NCBI GenBank assembly: GCA_944359725.1
Contig: CALVSY010000008.1
Location: forward strand, 1-57,166
Length of the DNA stretch: 57,166 nucleotides
Direction: 5' to 3'
DNA from: an uncultured Bacilli bacterium
GTDB taxonomy: Bacteria; Bacillota_I; Bacilli_A; RF39; UBA660
Numbering within the stretch: the first letter of the stretch is position 1; each line of letters opens with the position of its first letter. This document shows, one piece after another, positions 24,965-33,451 of this stretch. The notes below the pieces were generated by a model. That model did no database searches, was not told where the DNA came from, and worked only from the letters and a program-made list of their open reading frames with translations. A program made the position numbers and the translations under genes.

Positions 24965-24976
24965 TTTTGTTATCTT

Positions 24977-25375
24977 TTAAAAATCTTCTGATATATTTTT
25001 AGTTCTTCCTCTTTTAGGCTCGTCCTCATCGGTCATTTTACCTTGGACGTTTATGTTTTTAGGAGCGCATAAAAATATACCATCACCTAATTTTTGCATG
25101 GTTCCACCGATTGCGTATAAACATCCACTTACAAAATCAATTATTCTTTTACCTTGGTCTGGCGTTACTCTTTTTAAATTAACAACTACAGTATTTCTTT
25201 TCTTTAAGTAATCGGCAATTTGTTGTGATTCAGAGTATGCTCTAGGCTCTAGTAAAATCATCTTGCTTCCTTCAGATGCTTCTTCTCTATTTGCTTCTTC
25301 AACACTTAAAGTATAGTATTCATCTTCACTAGAAGCCTCACTTGTACCAAGTAATTTTTTTAGGTTAAATGCCAT
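24977..25375 (-). CDS. sepF: Cell division protein SepF
   Basis: Membrane-binding partner of FtsZ that anchors and aligns the Z ring. An N-terminal amphipathic helix (MAFNLKKLLG) precedes an acidic linker and the SepF core: ILLEPRAYSESQQIADYLKK, VVVNLKRVTPDQGKRIIDF, VSGCLYAIGGTMQKLGDGIFLCAP. The 132-residue length is normal. In many Firmicutes sepF is in the ylm cluster; here it stands alone between two terminators. Confidence 0.96.
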   Translation of the reverse strand: MAFNLKKLLGTSEASSEDEYYTLSVEEANREEASEGSKMILLEPRAYSESQQIADYLKKRNTVVVNLKRVTPDQGKRIIDFVSGCLYAIGGTMQKLGDGIFLCAPKNINVQGKMTDEDEPKRGRTKNISEDF

Positions 25376-25461
25376 TTTTATCCCTCCGTTATATTCTTAC
25401 TACTATCTATAAAAGTATTTTACCACATTTTAATTAAAAGTTAAACACTAATAACAAAAAA

Positions 25462-25483
25462 AGAAAAATTTTTACATTTTTCT
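25462..25483 (-). terminator. Terminator of the acidic hypothetical gene
   Basis: Stem AGAAAAAT/ATTTTTCT with U-run on the minus strand, just before the gene's stop. Confidence 0.6.
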
Positions 25484-25861
25484 TCTGTAATCACTTATTT
25501 TAATTATCTTATTAGAATCTTTATAATTATAATCAAAGGCGTCTTGATCATCTAAAATATCACTATCCGGATGTTTTTTAAAAGTACAATTTAAAAATGG
25601 GTCATTATAATTTTTTGGATCAAAGTTTTTATCATAAACGTATATTATTCTTTTACCATCTTCGTCAAACTGCGGTAAATCATTCTTTTTTCTTCTTACC
25701 TTTATTTTCTTTCTGCCATGAATTAAATCGTCCAAATCTTCGAAAAAAACTTTAAAAGCTTCTTTTAGTTTTTCTTCTAAATCATCATCGTCATCATAAT
25801 AATAACGATTATTTTCCCTATCTTCTATTACTTCATCCCATTTTTCAAAAAAATTTGACAT
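25472..25861 (-). CDS. Acidic hypothetical protein
   Basis: A 129-residue soluble protein with a very acidic stretch near residue 20-30 (YYYDDDDDLEEKLKEAF), a basic patch (GRKKIKVRRKKN) and a C-terminal Asp/Asn-rich part ending ISDYRRKM. No signal peptide or membrane segment and no family I recognise. The start is the ATG at 25859-25861, preceded by AAGGAG. It lies alone between sepF and efp. Confidence 0.65.
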   Translation of the reverse strand: MSNFFEKWDEVIEDRENNRYYYDDDDDLEEKLKEAFKVFFEDLDDLIHGRKKIKVRRKKNDLPQFDEDGKRIIYVYDKNFDPKNYNDPFLNCTFKKHPDSDILDDQDAFDYNYKDSNKIIKISDYRRKM

Positions 25862-25906
25862 AAACAACTTCTCCTTATAAACATTTTAACATACTTATAA
25901 AGAAAA

Positions 25907-25926
25907 AGAACCTCAAACTAGGCTCT
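25907..25926 (-). terminator. Terminator of efp
   Basis: Stem AGAACCT/AGGCTCT with a U-rich tail on the minus strand, overlapping the efp stop. Confidence 0.6.
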
Positions 25927-26475
25927 TGATACATATTTTCCATCTTTAGTTGACACAAGTACACTTTCACCTTCATTAATAAATAAAGGCACTTTTATTG
26001 TCATTCCGTTTTCTAGTGTTGCGTCTTTTTGTGCTCCGGATGATGTGTTTCCTTTAACGGCTTGCTCGGTTGCTGATACAACATAATCTATTTTCTCAGG
26101 TAAGTTAAGTCCGATTAACTCATCACCATAATAAATCATATCAACGCTTAGGTTTTCTTTCAAAAACTTAATATCATCACCGATTTGTTCTTTAGAAAGT
26201 TCTACTTGTTCATAAGTTTGCATGTCCATGAAGCTGTAGCTATCACCTGCTTGGTATAAATACTGCATAGGTTTTCTTTGAATGTGAGCTTGTGCTAATT
26301 TAACGCTACTGTTATATGTTTTTTCAACAATTGCACCCGTTCTTAAATTCTTAAGCTTCATTTTTACAAACGCAGCACCTTTTCCTGGTTTAACGTGAGA
26401 AAAATCTAAAACTTGAAATATGTTTCCTTCATCTTCAACGGTCATACCGTTTTTAATATCATTTACGTTAAACAT
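25918..26475 (-). CDS. efp: Elongation factor P
   Basis: Relieves ribosome stalling at polyproline stretches. The tip loop VKPGKGAAFVKMKLKNLRTG carries the conserved Lys that is modified in many species, and the signature QYLYQAGDSYSFMD and ATLENGMTIKVPLFINEGE are present. 185 residues, standard. I see no modifying enzymes (YmfI, EpmA) nearby. AGGAG precedes the ATG. Confidence 0.97.
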   Translation of the reverse strand: MFNVNDIKNGMTVEDEGNIFQVLDFSHVKPGKGAAFVKMKLKNLRTGAIVEKTYNSSVKLAQAHIQRKPMQYLYQAGDSYSFMDMQTYEQVELSKEQIGDDIKFLKENLSVDMIYYGDELIGLNLPEKIDYVVSATEQAVKGNTSSGAQKDATLENGMTIKVPLFINEGESVLVSTKDGKYVSRA

Positions 26476-26538
26476 AAATACTACTCCTTTCTTTTTTAAA
26501 CGCTAAAAAATAAGCTTTACTTTAGCTTACTTTAATAA

Positions 26539-26712
26539 TTATGCACTTTTAGTTTCTTTGTGAGCTGTATGAGTTCTACATCTTGGACAGAATTTATTAA
26601 TTTCCATACGTTCTGGGTCGTTTTTCTTGTTTTTTTGAACACGGTAATTTAACTCACCACATTTAGGGCATTTTAAAGTTACGTTTGCTCTGTTTTCGTT
26701 TTTCTTTGCCAT
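26539..26712 (-). CDS. rpmG: 50S ribosomal protein L33
   Basis: A 57-residue zinc-ribbon type L33: a CPKC pair near residue 15 and a CPRC pair near residue 42, with NYRVQKNKKNDPERMEINKF between. Presence of all four Cys marks the zinc-binding (C+) form. It begins MAKKNENRANVTL, a slightly longer N-terminus than usual. A strong GGAGG site precedes the ATG. It lies between efp and the PBP gene. Confidence 0.95.
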   Translation of the reverse strand: MAKKNENRANVTLKCPKCGELNYRVQKNKKNDPERMEINKFCPRCRTHTAHKETKSA

Positions 26713-26756
26713 AAATATTCCCCTCCTCCTAAATCAACTAAAGGTATTATATCAGA

Positions 26757-28790
26757 TTATTCGTAATTTTCAAAGAAAATATTGCAAATTCTTGATACAA
26801 TTCGTTTATTTACAGAAGAAGTATATGTTGTCACACCATTTTTATGAGAAACATGAGGTGATATTGCAATAATGCTCATTAAAGGATCATCATAAGGAGC
26901 GTATCCGATAAATGACTTTGTATAAGTTTCTTTATCAACCACACCATCGCCATCAGAATCATAAAAGCTTTCTGAGGTTCCGGTTTTACCCGCGGGTGTT
27001 GGAGCATCGCCCATGTATCCACGTCCTAGTGATCCTTCCATTACGCTTTTAAAGCCTTCTTTTACTCTTTTAAAATAAACATCATCTATGTTAACATTAT
27101 TTAAAACGGTTTTTTCATAACTTGATATAACGCCTCCTAACTCATTACCATCGGAAGATTCTCTTACTTCTTTTACCAAGTTTAATTTTAATCTATCGCC
27201 TTCGTTTATAATGGTGTTTAAATAACTAGAAAGTTGTAAAGCTGAGTACGTATCATACTGACCTATTGCAAAATTCAAAAGAAGTCCTGCATTTGATGTT
27301 TTACCTTTAAAGCCTTCTGTTTCAAAAGGTAAATCAATACCAGATTTAGAACCTAATCCAAGGCTTTCAAAAATACTTCTATAAGCGTTTAACGCACTAT
27401 CATCTATCTTAATTGGCATGTTGTAATAATAATTTACACCCGCAACTTTAAGTGCTACTTGAAACTGATATGAGTTAGAAGATAACTGAAGTGCTTTAAT
27501 GTCGTTTAATGCTCCAAGTGATCTTCTCCATGAACATTTTTCTTTTGTGTTTTTTAACTTTATGCACTTATCATAAAGTACGTCTCCTATTTGTAAGGCA
27601 CCAGTTTTATAACCAACAAGCATAGATGCTCCTTTAACGATTGATCCAGGAGTATCACTTCCAGTTAGTATGTTTGTTGTGTAATCACTTATTTTATATC
27701 CTTCTTGTGTCTTAGTAATTTGTTTAGATGCCATTGCAAGTATTTCACCTGTTTTAGGATCGGTTATAACAACTGATGTGTGATCATAATACTGAGTGTT
27801 AGCCTCACTTTTAGCATTTATTAGTTCTTCTTCAATTATTTTTTCTAGTTCTTGCTGTAAGTTTATGTCAATTGATAAAACTATGTCATTACCACGCTTG
27901 CCTTCTTTAACTAGTTTTTTCACCCCGTTTTTAACTTCGTATTCATCTTTTTTTCCACTTAACTCATCTTCATACTCTAATTCTAAATAACTTAAACCTA
28001 CCCGGTCAGAAAGCTCATATCCCTTAGATAAATACTTGCTTTTTAACTCTTCTGGAACACCTTGTGAAGTAGTTGATACACTTCCTAGTATTTGCCTTAA
28101 AGTATCACCATAAGGATATGATCTTTGCCATGATATTGATGCATCAAATCCTTTTAAATCATCTTTGTTTTGTAAAACATATGCATACTCATAATCACTT
28201 GCGCCTTCCTTTATTAACTTATCATCGTATGAATAACCATTATTCATCAAATAATAAATGTAGGCTGCTTCTTTATCTACATCATCATATTTAGATAACT
28301 CTTTATCAGTTATTCTTTTTATTTTTAAATCATATAAATCATCACTAGACAGTTTTCTTCTTTCATATAATTCGCGCTCTTCATCAGTTATTTTAGAATC
28401 AGCCTTTTTTTCATTATTTACGATCCAAAAATCCTTTAGTGCTTCATCCTTTAATCTAGTGTATGAAACATCTAGTTTTTGTGCTAGCTCGTAAGCCATT
28501 TCAATTTCATCTTCAGTTGTGGTGCCAGATTCTTTTTTATAAGTAATTACGTTTATACCCTCATTATCTACTATTACGTTATAATTTCTATCTAATATTC
28601 TTCCCCTTGGCATAGACGGACCATAAACGGTTTTTGTAGATAACTCCTCTAGTTTTTTTACCGATGCTTTTACATCAAAAAGTTGCAAATAAGAAATTCT
28701 AAATATCAAAACTAAAAACAAGATAAATATAAAAACTGATAAAACAATTATTCTTTTTTTAGTTATATCTTTTTCATCTTCTTTTTTCAT
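26757..28790 (-). CDS. Class B penicillin-binding protein (PBP2/PbpH-like)
   Basis: Monofunctional DD-transpeptidase, 677 residues. A cytoplasmic N-terminus and one transmembrane helix (about residues 15-37) precede the pedestal domain with PRGRILDRN. The transpeptidase motifs are SIVK (near 386), SSN (near 440) and KTG (near 605). The overall form suits the elongation-type PBP2A/PbpH group more than SpoVD/FtsI, as no PASTA domains follow KTG. Start taken at the ATG at 28788-28790 after AAAGGTGAT. It ends in IFFENYE with no extension. The nearby mre genes make an elongasome role plausible. Confidence 0.9.
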   Translation of the reverse strand: MKKEDEKDITKKRIIVLSVFIFILFLVLIFRISYLQLFDVKASVKKLEELSTKTVYGPSMPRGRILDRNYNVIVDNEGINVITYKKESGTTTEDEIEMAYELAQKLDVSYTRLKDEALKDFWIVNNEKKADSKITDEERELYERRKLSSDDLYDLKIKRITDKELSKYDDVDKEAAYIYYLMNNGYSYDDKLIKEGASDYEYAYVLQNKDDLKGFDASISWQRSYPYGDTLRQILGSVSTTSQGVPEELKSKYLSKGYELSDRVGLSYLELEYEDELSGKKDEYEVKNGVKKLVKEGKRGNDIVLSIDINLQQELEKIIEEELINAKSEANTQYYDHTSVVITDPKTGEILAMASKQITKTQEGYKISDYTTNILTGSDTPGSIVKGASMLVGYKTGALQIGDVLYDKCIKLKNTKEKCSWRRSLGALNDIKALQLSSNSYQFQVALKVAGVNYYYNMPIKIDDSALNAYRSIFESLGLGSKSGIDLPFETEGFKGKTSNAGLLLNFAIGQYDTYSALQLSSYLNTIINEGDRLKLNLVKEVRESSDGNELGGVISSYEKTVLNNVNIDDVYFKRVKEGFKSVMEGSLGRGYMGDAPTPAGKTGTSESFYDSDGDGVVDKETYTKSFIGYAPYDDPLMSIIAISPHVSHKNGVTTYTSSVNKRIVSRICNIFFENYE

Positions 28791-28860
28791 AAGCATCACC
28801 TTTTATTATTATGGGGATATTTGAAAATGGTATGCATATAATAAAATGGAGTTGAAAAAA

Positions 28861-29115
28861 ATGTATGATGTTTTAATAAAAGAATATTTAAAAAGATTAT
28901 CATTAAATGATATAGATAAATTTGCTTTAAAAAATGGTGTTACTTTAAAACCCGGCGAAAACAAAATAATATATGATTTTATAATGCAAAATTGGCAAGA
29001 AGTATATAAAGGAGATAGTAAAAAAGCTTTTTTGAAACTAAAAGAAAAAACATCTAAAGAAACATATGATGCCATAATTAAAATGTTTAATATGTTTAAA
29101 GATAAAATTAAATAA
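28861..29115 (+). CDS. DUF2624-like small protein
   Basis: An 84-residue soluble, lysine-rich helical protein: MYDVLIKEYLKRLSLNDIDK, then FALKNGVTLKPGENKIIYDF. This resembles the DUF2624 (YqfT) family of short Bacilli proteins in which an early helix is followed by L-x-x-x-E-x-x-x-I. The start is the ATG at 28861 because ATGGAG, nine bases upstream, supplies the ribosome binding site. It is divergent from the PBP gene. Function unknown. Confidence 0.65.
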   Translation: MYDVLIKEYLKRLSLNDIDKFALKNGVTLKPGENKIIYDFIMQNWQEVYKGDSKKAFLKLKEKTSKETYDAIIKMFNMFKDKIK

Positions 29116-29148
29116 TATTTTACATCTTAAAAAAACATTTAAATATGT

Positions 29149-29263
29149 TATTATGTATGTAGATGAAGGAAACTTTATAAAATAAAAAAGGAGCATTCAT
29201 ATTATTTGAATGCTAACCTAAATTTGGGCTGACACTAGCTTAAAGCTGGTGTCATTTTTTTAT
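29149..29263 (+). ncRNA. Candidate antitoxin RNA, locus B
   Basis: A -10 box TATTAT (29149-29154) with a weak -35 (CTTAAA) points to a plus-strand transcript from about 29161 to the terminator at 29231-29261. It contains a hairpin AGCATTCA/TGAATGCT (29192-29216 region) and the segment AATTTGGGC (29221-29229). The terminator stem overlaps the stop codon of the convergent 25-aa peptide gene. AATTTGGGC recurs, inverted, at 29371-29379 in that gene's leader. Confidence 0.5.
29231..29261 (+). terminator. Terminator of the locus B RNA
   Basis: Stem GACACTAGC/GCTGGTGTC followed by seven T on the plus strand. Confidence 0.85.
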
Positions 29264-29329
29264 TACTATTAGTGATAAAATGATGGTAATGTAACGAAAT
29301 ACTTTGATTACAAAGATTCGTTTTTTCAT
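29252..29329 (-). CDS. 25-aa hydrophobic peptide, type I toxin-like
   Basis: The peptide begins MKKRIFVIKVFRY and continues ITIILSLIVIKK: basic ends around one hydrophobic helix. It has a near-perfect Shine-Dalgarno (AGGAGGTGAT, 29336-29345), very strong for so small a gene. The leader (~60 nt) has ACCTTCT able to pair with AGGAGGT, which would hide the site, and AATTTGGGC able to pair with the mRNA's own 3' region. Its promoter is strong. The layout is that of a type I toxin; I do not recognise the peptide family. Confidence 0.62.
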   Translation of the reverse strand: MKKRIFVIKVFRYITIILSLIVIKK

Positions 29330-29396
29330 TCGTCTATCACCTCCTACTCCTTTTGGTTTAGAAGGTTCTCGCCCAAATTATAAATGTTCCAAGCGC

Positions 29397-29425
29397 ATAA
29401 TATCACATATTAAAATATAATGCAA
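29397..29425 (-). promoter_or_regulatory. Sigma-A promoter of the locus B peptide mRNA
   Basis: TTGCAT (29420-29425), 17-nt spacer, TATTAT (29397-29402) on the minus strand; start of transcription near 29390. Confidence 0.7.
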
Positions 29426-29562
29426 AACAGTTTATTGCACTATGTTTTATGTAAAAAGTTATTTTTTATATAGCAATTAATCTTTTTTTGTAATTATTAT
29501 TTTTTAATATTTAGTTTTTTTAATTAAAATATGTTATTATAAAAAAAGAAAGAAGGCGTTTT

Positions 29563-30684
29563 ATGATTAAAGTTGGTGTAATAGCAGAATATAATCCTTT
29601 TCATAACGGGCACTTATATCATTTAAATAAAGTAAAAGAAATGTTTCCTGATGCATATTTAATCCTTGTTTTAATTGGTAACTTTACCCAAAGAGCGGAC
29701 GCTAGCATAATAAACAAATGGGATAAAACTAAAATAGCACTTAAATATGGATATAACCTAGTTGTAGAACTTCCCTTTAACATAGCAACATCATCCGCAA
29801 GTATTTATGCTAAAGGAGCAATTGACATTTTAAATAAATTAGACTGCAATTACTTGGTTTTTGGCTCAGAAACTAACGATGTTTCACTATTTAAAAAATT
29901 GGTTAACATAACAAATGATAATAAGAATTATGAAGAAAAAATAAGAACGTACTTAAAAGAAGGATATAACTATCCTAAAAGCTGCTCACTTGCCTTAAGG
30001 GACATATCAAAAATAACGATCGACAAGCCAAACGACGTTTTAGCACTTGAATACGTAAGAAGCATAATTAATACTAATAGCAAGATAACTCCTATTAGCA
30101 TAAAAAGAACAAATGATTATAATGATAGTAAAATAAAAAGTGATATTACAAGTGCAACGTCAATTAGAAAAAACATAAATAATAAAAGTTTAATTAAAAA
30201 AACGCTTCCTTCTTACTCTTTTGATTTAATAAAAAACATTAATGAAAAAGATTATTTTACGTTATTAAAATATAAAATAATTATAAGTGATGATTTAATT
30301 GACATATTAGACGTTGATGAAGGTATTTTAAACAAACTAAAAAAGGTTGTTTTAGAGTCTCTTGACTTAAACGATTTAATAATGCGTGTAAAATCAAAAA
30401 GATATTCATATAACAGAATTAAAAGAATGCTTCTTCACATCCTTACTAATACCAAAAAAGATTATAGTGCAAGCATAAATTACATCCGGGTTTTAGGTTT
30501 AGATAATAAAGGAAAAGAAGTATTAAAAATCGTTAAAAAGAAAATAGACATACCAGTTATTACGAAGTATAAAAAGGAATATGATTCTTTATTTAAAGAT
30601 GATATAAAAGCTAGTAAATTATATTCCCTACTTTCTAATTATGACTATAAAGAAGAATATCAAAGTAGTATTAAAAAAGGCTAA
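29563..30684 (+). CDS. tmcAL: tRNA(Met) cytidine acetate ligase TmcAL
   Basis: Makes N4-acetylcytidine at the wobble position of elongator tRNA-Met from acetate and ATP (formerly YlbM/DUF795). The HIGH-like nucleotidyltransferase motif is AEYNPFHNGH at the N-terminus; GNFTQRADASIINKWDK and LPFNIATSSASIYAKGA follow, and the C-terminal helical region has RVLGLDNKGKEVL. 373 residues, typical. Convergent with spoVAE, sharing a terminator. Confidence 0.94.
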   Translation: MIKVGVIAEYNPFHNGHLYHLNKVKEMFPDAYLILVLIGNFTQRADASIINKWDKTKIALKYGYNLVVELPFNIATSSASIYAKGAIDILNKLDCNYLVFGSETNDVSLFKKLVNITNDNKNYEEKIRTYLKEGYNYPKSCSLALRDISKITIDKPNDVLALEYVRSIINTNSKITPISIKRTNDYNDSKIKSDITSATSIRKNINNKSLIKKTLPSYSFDLIKNINEKDYFTLLKYKIIISDDLIDILDVDEGILNKLKKVVLESLDLNDLIMRVKSKRYSYNRIKRMLLHILTNTKKDYSASINYIRVLGLDNKGKEVLKIVKKKIDIPVITKYKKEYDSLFKDDIKASKLYSLLSNYDYKEEYQSSIKKG

Positions 30685-30700
30685 CAAATGTTAGTCTTTT
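30675..30700. terminator. Bidirectional terminator between tmcAL and spoVAE
   Basis: Stem AAAAGGCTAAC/GTTAGTCTTTT spanning both stop codons. Confidence 0.8.
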
Positions 30701-31041
30701 GCTTTAAATATAAGAGTTAATATGAAACCAAACACGATTGCGGCAACTATTCCAACGGAAGTTAAACTAAACATACCAGCAAGTAAACCTAAAATACCTG
30801 ATTCATGAGCCTTTGCAAGTGCACCATGAATTAAAGAATGTCCAAAAGAAGTTATTGGAACTGATGCTCCTGCGCCAAACCAAGATAAAAACTTATCATA
30901 AAGTCCAAAAGAATCTAAAAACGCACCTATAACAACAAACATACTTGTAACATGTCCTGGGGTAAGCTTGGTGTTATCTAAAATTAACTGTCCTATTAAA
31001 CAAACTACTCCGCAGAATAAAAACGAATATAAAAATATCAT
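30691..31041 (-). CDS. spoVAE: Stage V sporulation protein AE
   Basis: Small integral membrane protein of the SpoVA dipicolinic acid channel, 116 residues, four hydrophobic helices. Signatures include PGHVTSMFVVIGAFLDSFGL and ITSFGHSLIHGALAKA, conserved in SpoVAC/SpoVAEb. It overlaps the end of spoVAD by four bases. Last gene of the spoVAC-AD-AE operon; expression in the forespore (sigma-G) is known for the family. Confidence 0.95.
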   Translation of the reverse strand: MIFLYSFLFCGVVCLIGQLILDNTKLTPGHVTSMFVVIGAFLDSFGLYDKFLSWFGAGASVPITSFGHSLIHGALAKAHESGILGLLAGMFSLTSVGIVAAIVFGFILTLIFKAKD

Positions 31042-32033
31042 TTAATCGCCTCCAAACATACCGCATGAGAAACACCAGGAATAGATAGTTTTTGGTTATT
31101 CATGGTAGGACTCATTAAAGCTCCAGTTGCAATAAGCAAGACCTTTTTTAACTTCCCTTTTTTCATCTTATTTAAAATATCAGTATAAGAAACTAAGGCA
31201 AGGCAGCACGGACCTGATCCTCCAGCGTTTACCTTGGTTTGTTTTTCTCTATCATAAATAATGGATGCTGAATCCTCTAATTTACCTTCAATGTCAAGCG
31301 CATAAGCGCTTTTAAAATACTCTATTAATATTTGTTTTCCATAAACTCCTAAATCACCAGTTAATATAAGATCATAATCATCAGGCTTAGTATTGGTGTT
31401 TTTTAAATGATTAAATAAAACTTCAGCAGCAGATGGTGCCATAACCGAGCCCATGTCATAAGGATCAGTTATTCCCATATCAATTGGCGTACCAACGGTT
31501 GCACTTACAACTTTAATATCTGTTTTTTCCTTTGTTAAAACGCATGATGCCGCACCAGTTACCGTAAAAGTAGACCTTAAAGGTTTAGGGCATCCATACT
31601 CAACCGGATTTCTATACTGCCTTTCCGCCGTCATGTTATGTGACGATATATTTAAAAGAGCGTTATTAACATCTTTATTTTGAAGTACACTTGATGCTAT
31701 TATAAATTCCTCACACAAACTTGCACAAGCGTTATAAACTCCTAAAAACGGTCTTTTAAACTTAACTGAAGAATATGCGTTTGCCGTTATTTGATTAAGA
31801 AGATCCGCTCCAATTATAAAATTTATATCATCCATTTTACAATTCGCTTTTTTAAGTGCTATATAACTTGCATCTTCAATCATTTTAATTTCTGCTTGTT
31901 CGAAAGTTTTTTCACCAGCGTAATAATCATTATAAGTCTTATCATAAAGTTTTCCAAAAGTTCCTTCTTTTTCATCTTTGCCCGCTACCGCGGATACACT
32001 TTTTATATAAACATTATTAAATTTTATCGTCAT
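31038..32033 (-). CDS. spoVAD: Stage V sporulation protein AD
   Basis: Soluble thiolase-fold protein of the SpoVA complex that binds dipicolinic acid. 331 residues; signatures VYIKSVSAVAGKDEKEG, FLGVYNACASLCEEFI, NMTAERQYRNP and GGSGPCCLALVSYTDIL. It lacks catalytic activity in known examples. Good GGAGG site. Middle gene of the operon. Confidence 0.97.
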   Translation of the reverse strand: MTIKFNNVYIKSVSAVAGKDEKEGTFGKLYDKTYNDYYAGEKTFEQAEIKMIEDASYIALKKANCKMDDINFIIGADLLNQITANAYSSVKFKRPFLGVYNACASLCEEFIIASSVLQNKDVNNALLNISSHNMTAERQYRNPVEYGCPKPLRSTFTVTGAASCVLTKEKTDIKVVSATVGTPIDMGITDPYDMGSVMAPSAAEVLFNHLKNTNTKPDDYDLILTGDLGVYGKQILIEYFKSAYALDIEGKLEDSASIIYDREKQTKVNAGGSGPCCLALVSYTDILNKMKKGKLKKVLLIATGALMSPTMNNQKLSIPGVSHAVCLEAIK

Positions 32034-32036
32034 ATG

Positions 32037-32477
32037 TTAACCTCCAAAAAATAAGTATCTTATTGTTCCAAACACGTATGCTGCAACAACGCCATATAAA
32101 ATTACGCTACCGGTAAGTTTAAAAGCATTAGCGCCTATTCCAGTTACAAAACCTTCTTTTTTATAATCTAGCATAGAAGATGTCATCGCGTGAGCAAAGC
32201 CGGTTATCGGAACGATAAGACCTGCTTTAGCTTTAGAAACCAAATTATCAAAAACACCCATCGCGGTTAAAAGTGAAGCCACAAAAATTAAAATAGTAAT
32301 CATAATAGATATGGCATCATTGTGTTTAACATTAAAGTTTTCTTCTAAAACAAAAACAATTACTTGTCCTAAAAAGCCTATTAATCCTCCAACTAAAAAA
32401 GCAACAATACCATTTTTTACTTTGTTTTCTTTTGGAATAATTTTACTTGTTAGTTTTTTATAACTTTCTTTATCCAT
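32037..32477 (-). CDS. spoVAC: Stage V sporulation protein AC
   Basis: Membrane protein of the SpoVA channel, mechanosensitive in B. subtilis. 146 residues with four hydrophobic segments; signatures NGIVAFLVGGLIGFLGQ, VPITGFAHAMTSSMLDYKKE and GFVTGIGANAFKLTGSVI. First gene of the operon. SpoVAA, AB and AF are absent here, which is common outside Bacillaceae. Confidence 0.96.
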   Translation of the reverse strand: MDKESYKKLTSKIIPKENKVKNGIVAFLVGGLIGFLGQVIVFVLEENFNVKHNDAISIMITILIFVASLLTAMGVFDNLVSKAKAGLIVPITGFAHAMTSSMLDYKKEGFVTGIGANAFKLTGSVILYGVVAAYVFGTIRYLFFGG

Positions 32478-32501
32478 ATTATCACCAGTATTAATATGAA
32501 A

Positions 32502-32530
32502 AAAAGTTTGGCAATTTATACCAAACTTTT
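32502..32530 (-). terminator. Terminator of the sufC-sufB operon
   Basis: Ten-bp stem AAAAGTTTGG/CCAAACTTTT with U-run on the minus strand. Confidence 0.85.
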
Positions 32531-32533
32531 TTA

Positions 32534-33451
32534 TTATTTTAAAAATCCCTTAATAATTTCTTCTTCCGCTTGTTTTTCACTTAAACCAAGACTCATTAAC
32601 TTCATTAGCTGCTCTCCTTGTATTTTACCTATGTATGCTTCATGAACAAGGTTTGCACTTGCATTTTTTGCAAATATTTCCGGTACTGCTTTTACTTTTG
32701 CATCATCTTTTATTATGGCATCACAAGATACGTGTGCATAACAATTTTTATCACCAGTTACGGTTGATTTAAATTCTTGGTATGAATTATCAGTTGCAAC
32801 CGAACGAGAAGTAACTTTGCATGTTGCACCATCACCTTTTAAGTTAACCAAAAAGTAAGTTTTCGCAGACTGATCATTGCTTGTTAATATTTTTTCTTTA
32901 ATAACTAACGTTGCACCTTCTTTAATAGTTGCCTTAGTAATTCTTTTCGTTGATGTTACACCTTTTATTTGAACGGAGTCCATCGTCATACTAGCATTTT
33001 TACCTAAGTTTATTTCTGTGTATGGATTAAGTATTTTCCTGCCGTCACCTGCGCCTTCAGCATAATGCTTTTCCGTATACTTAACATTCGCATTTTCTTC
33101 TATAAAAAACCTATGAATGCCGTCATGCTGACTATCTTTATGCTTATCATTATGAATACCACAACCAGCAAGAATTACAACGTTTGAGTTTTTACCAATG
33201 TGAAAATCATTGTAAACAACGTCTTTAAGTCCACTTTCGGTTATGATTACAGGTATGTGAACGATACCTAAAAGGGTGTTTTCTTTTACGTAAATATCAA
33301 TTCCTTTACCATCTTCCTTAGTTTTAATATCTATGTAATCATTTATTTTTCTAGTTACTGCCTTACCGTTTTTTCTTACGTTATATGCTTCGTTTTCCTT
33401 AAAAGTATTTGTATCTATTTCATCTAAAAGAGTTTTATCCTTTTCGTTCAC
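32534..33451 (-). CDS. SufB/SufD-like Fe-S scaffold protein (SmsB-like)
   Basis: A 305-residue member of the SufBD family: the right-handed beta-helix core has VVILAGCGIHNDKHKDSQHD, GKNASMTMDSVQIKG and HEAYIGKIQGEQLMKLMSLG. It is much shorter than canonical SufB (~465) and is the only SufBD subunit in the operon. I start it at the GTG at 33449-33451 because AAAGGAGGTGA precedes it; that overlaps sufC by 17 bases. With SufC it forms a two-gene scaffold like the minimal SmsCB systems described in archaea and some bacteria. Confidence 0.85.
   Translation of the reverse strand: MNEKDKTLLDEIDTNTFKENEAYNVRKNGKAVTRKINDYIDIKTKEDGKGIDIYVKENTLLGIVHIPVIITESGLKDVVYNDFHIGKNSNVVILAGCGIHNDKHKDSQHDGIHRFFIEENANVKYTEKHYAEGAGDGRKILNPYTEINLGKNASMTMDSVQIKGVTSTKRITKATIKEGATLVIKEKILTSNDQSAKTYFLVNLKGDGATCKVTSRSVATDNSYQEFKSTVTGDKNCYAHVSCDAIIKDDAKVKAVPEIFAKNASANLVHEAYIGKIQGEQLMKLMSLGLSEKQAEEEIIKGFLK

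Noticed and set aside
28809-29075. 88-aa minus-strand frame opposite the DUF2624-like gene
   Set aside because: Antisense shadow; the plus frame has a ribosome site and family resemblance.
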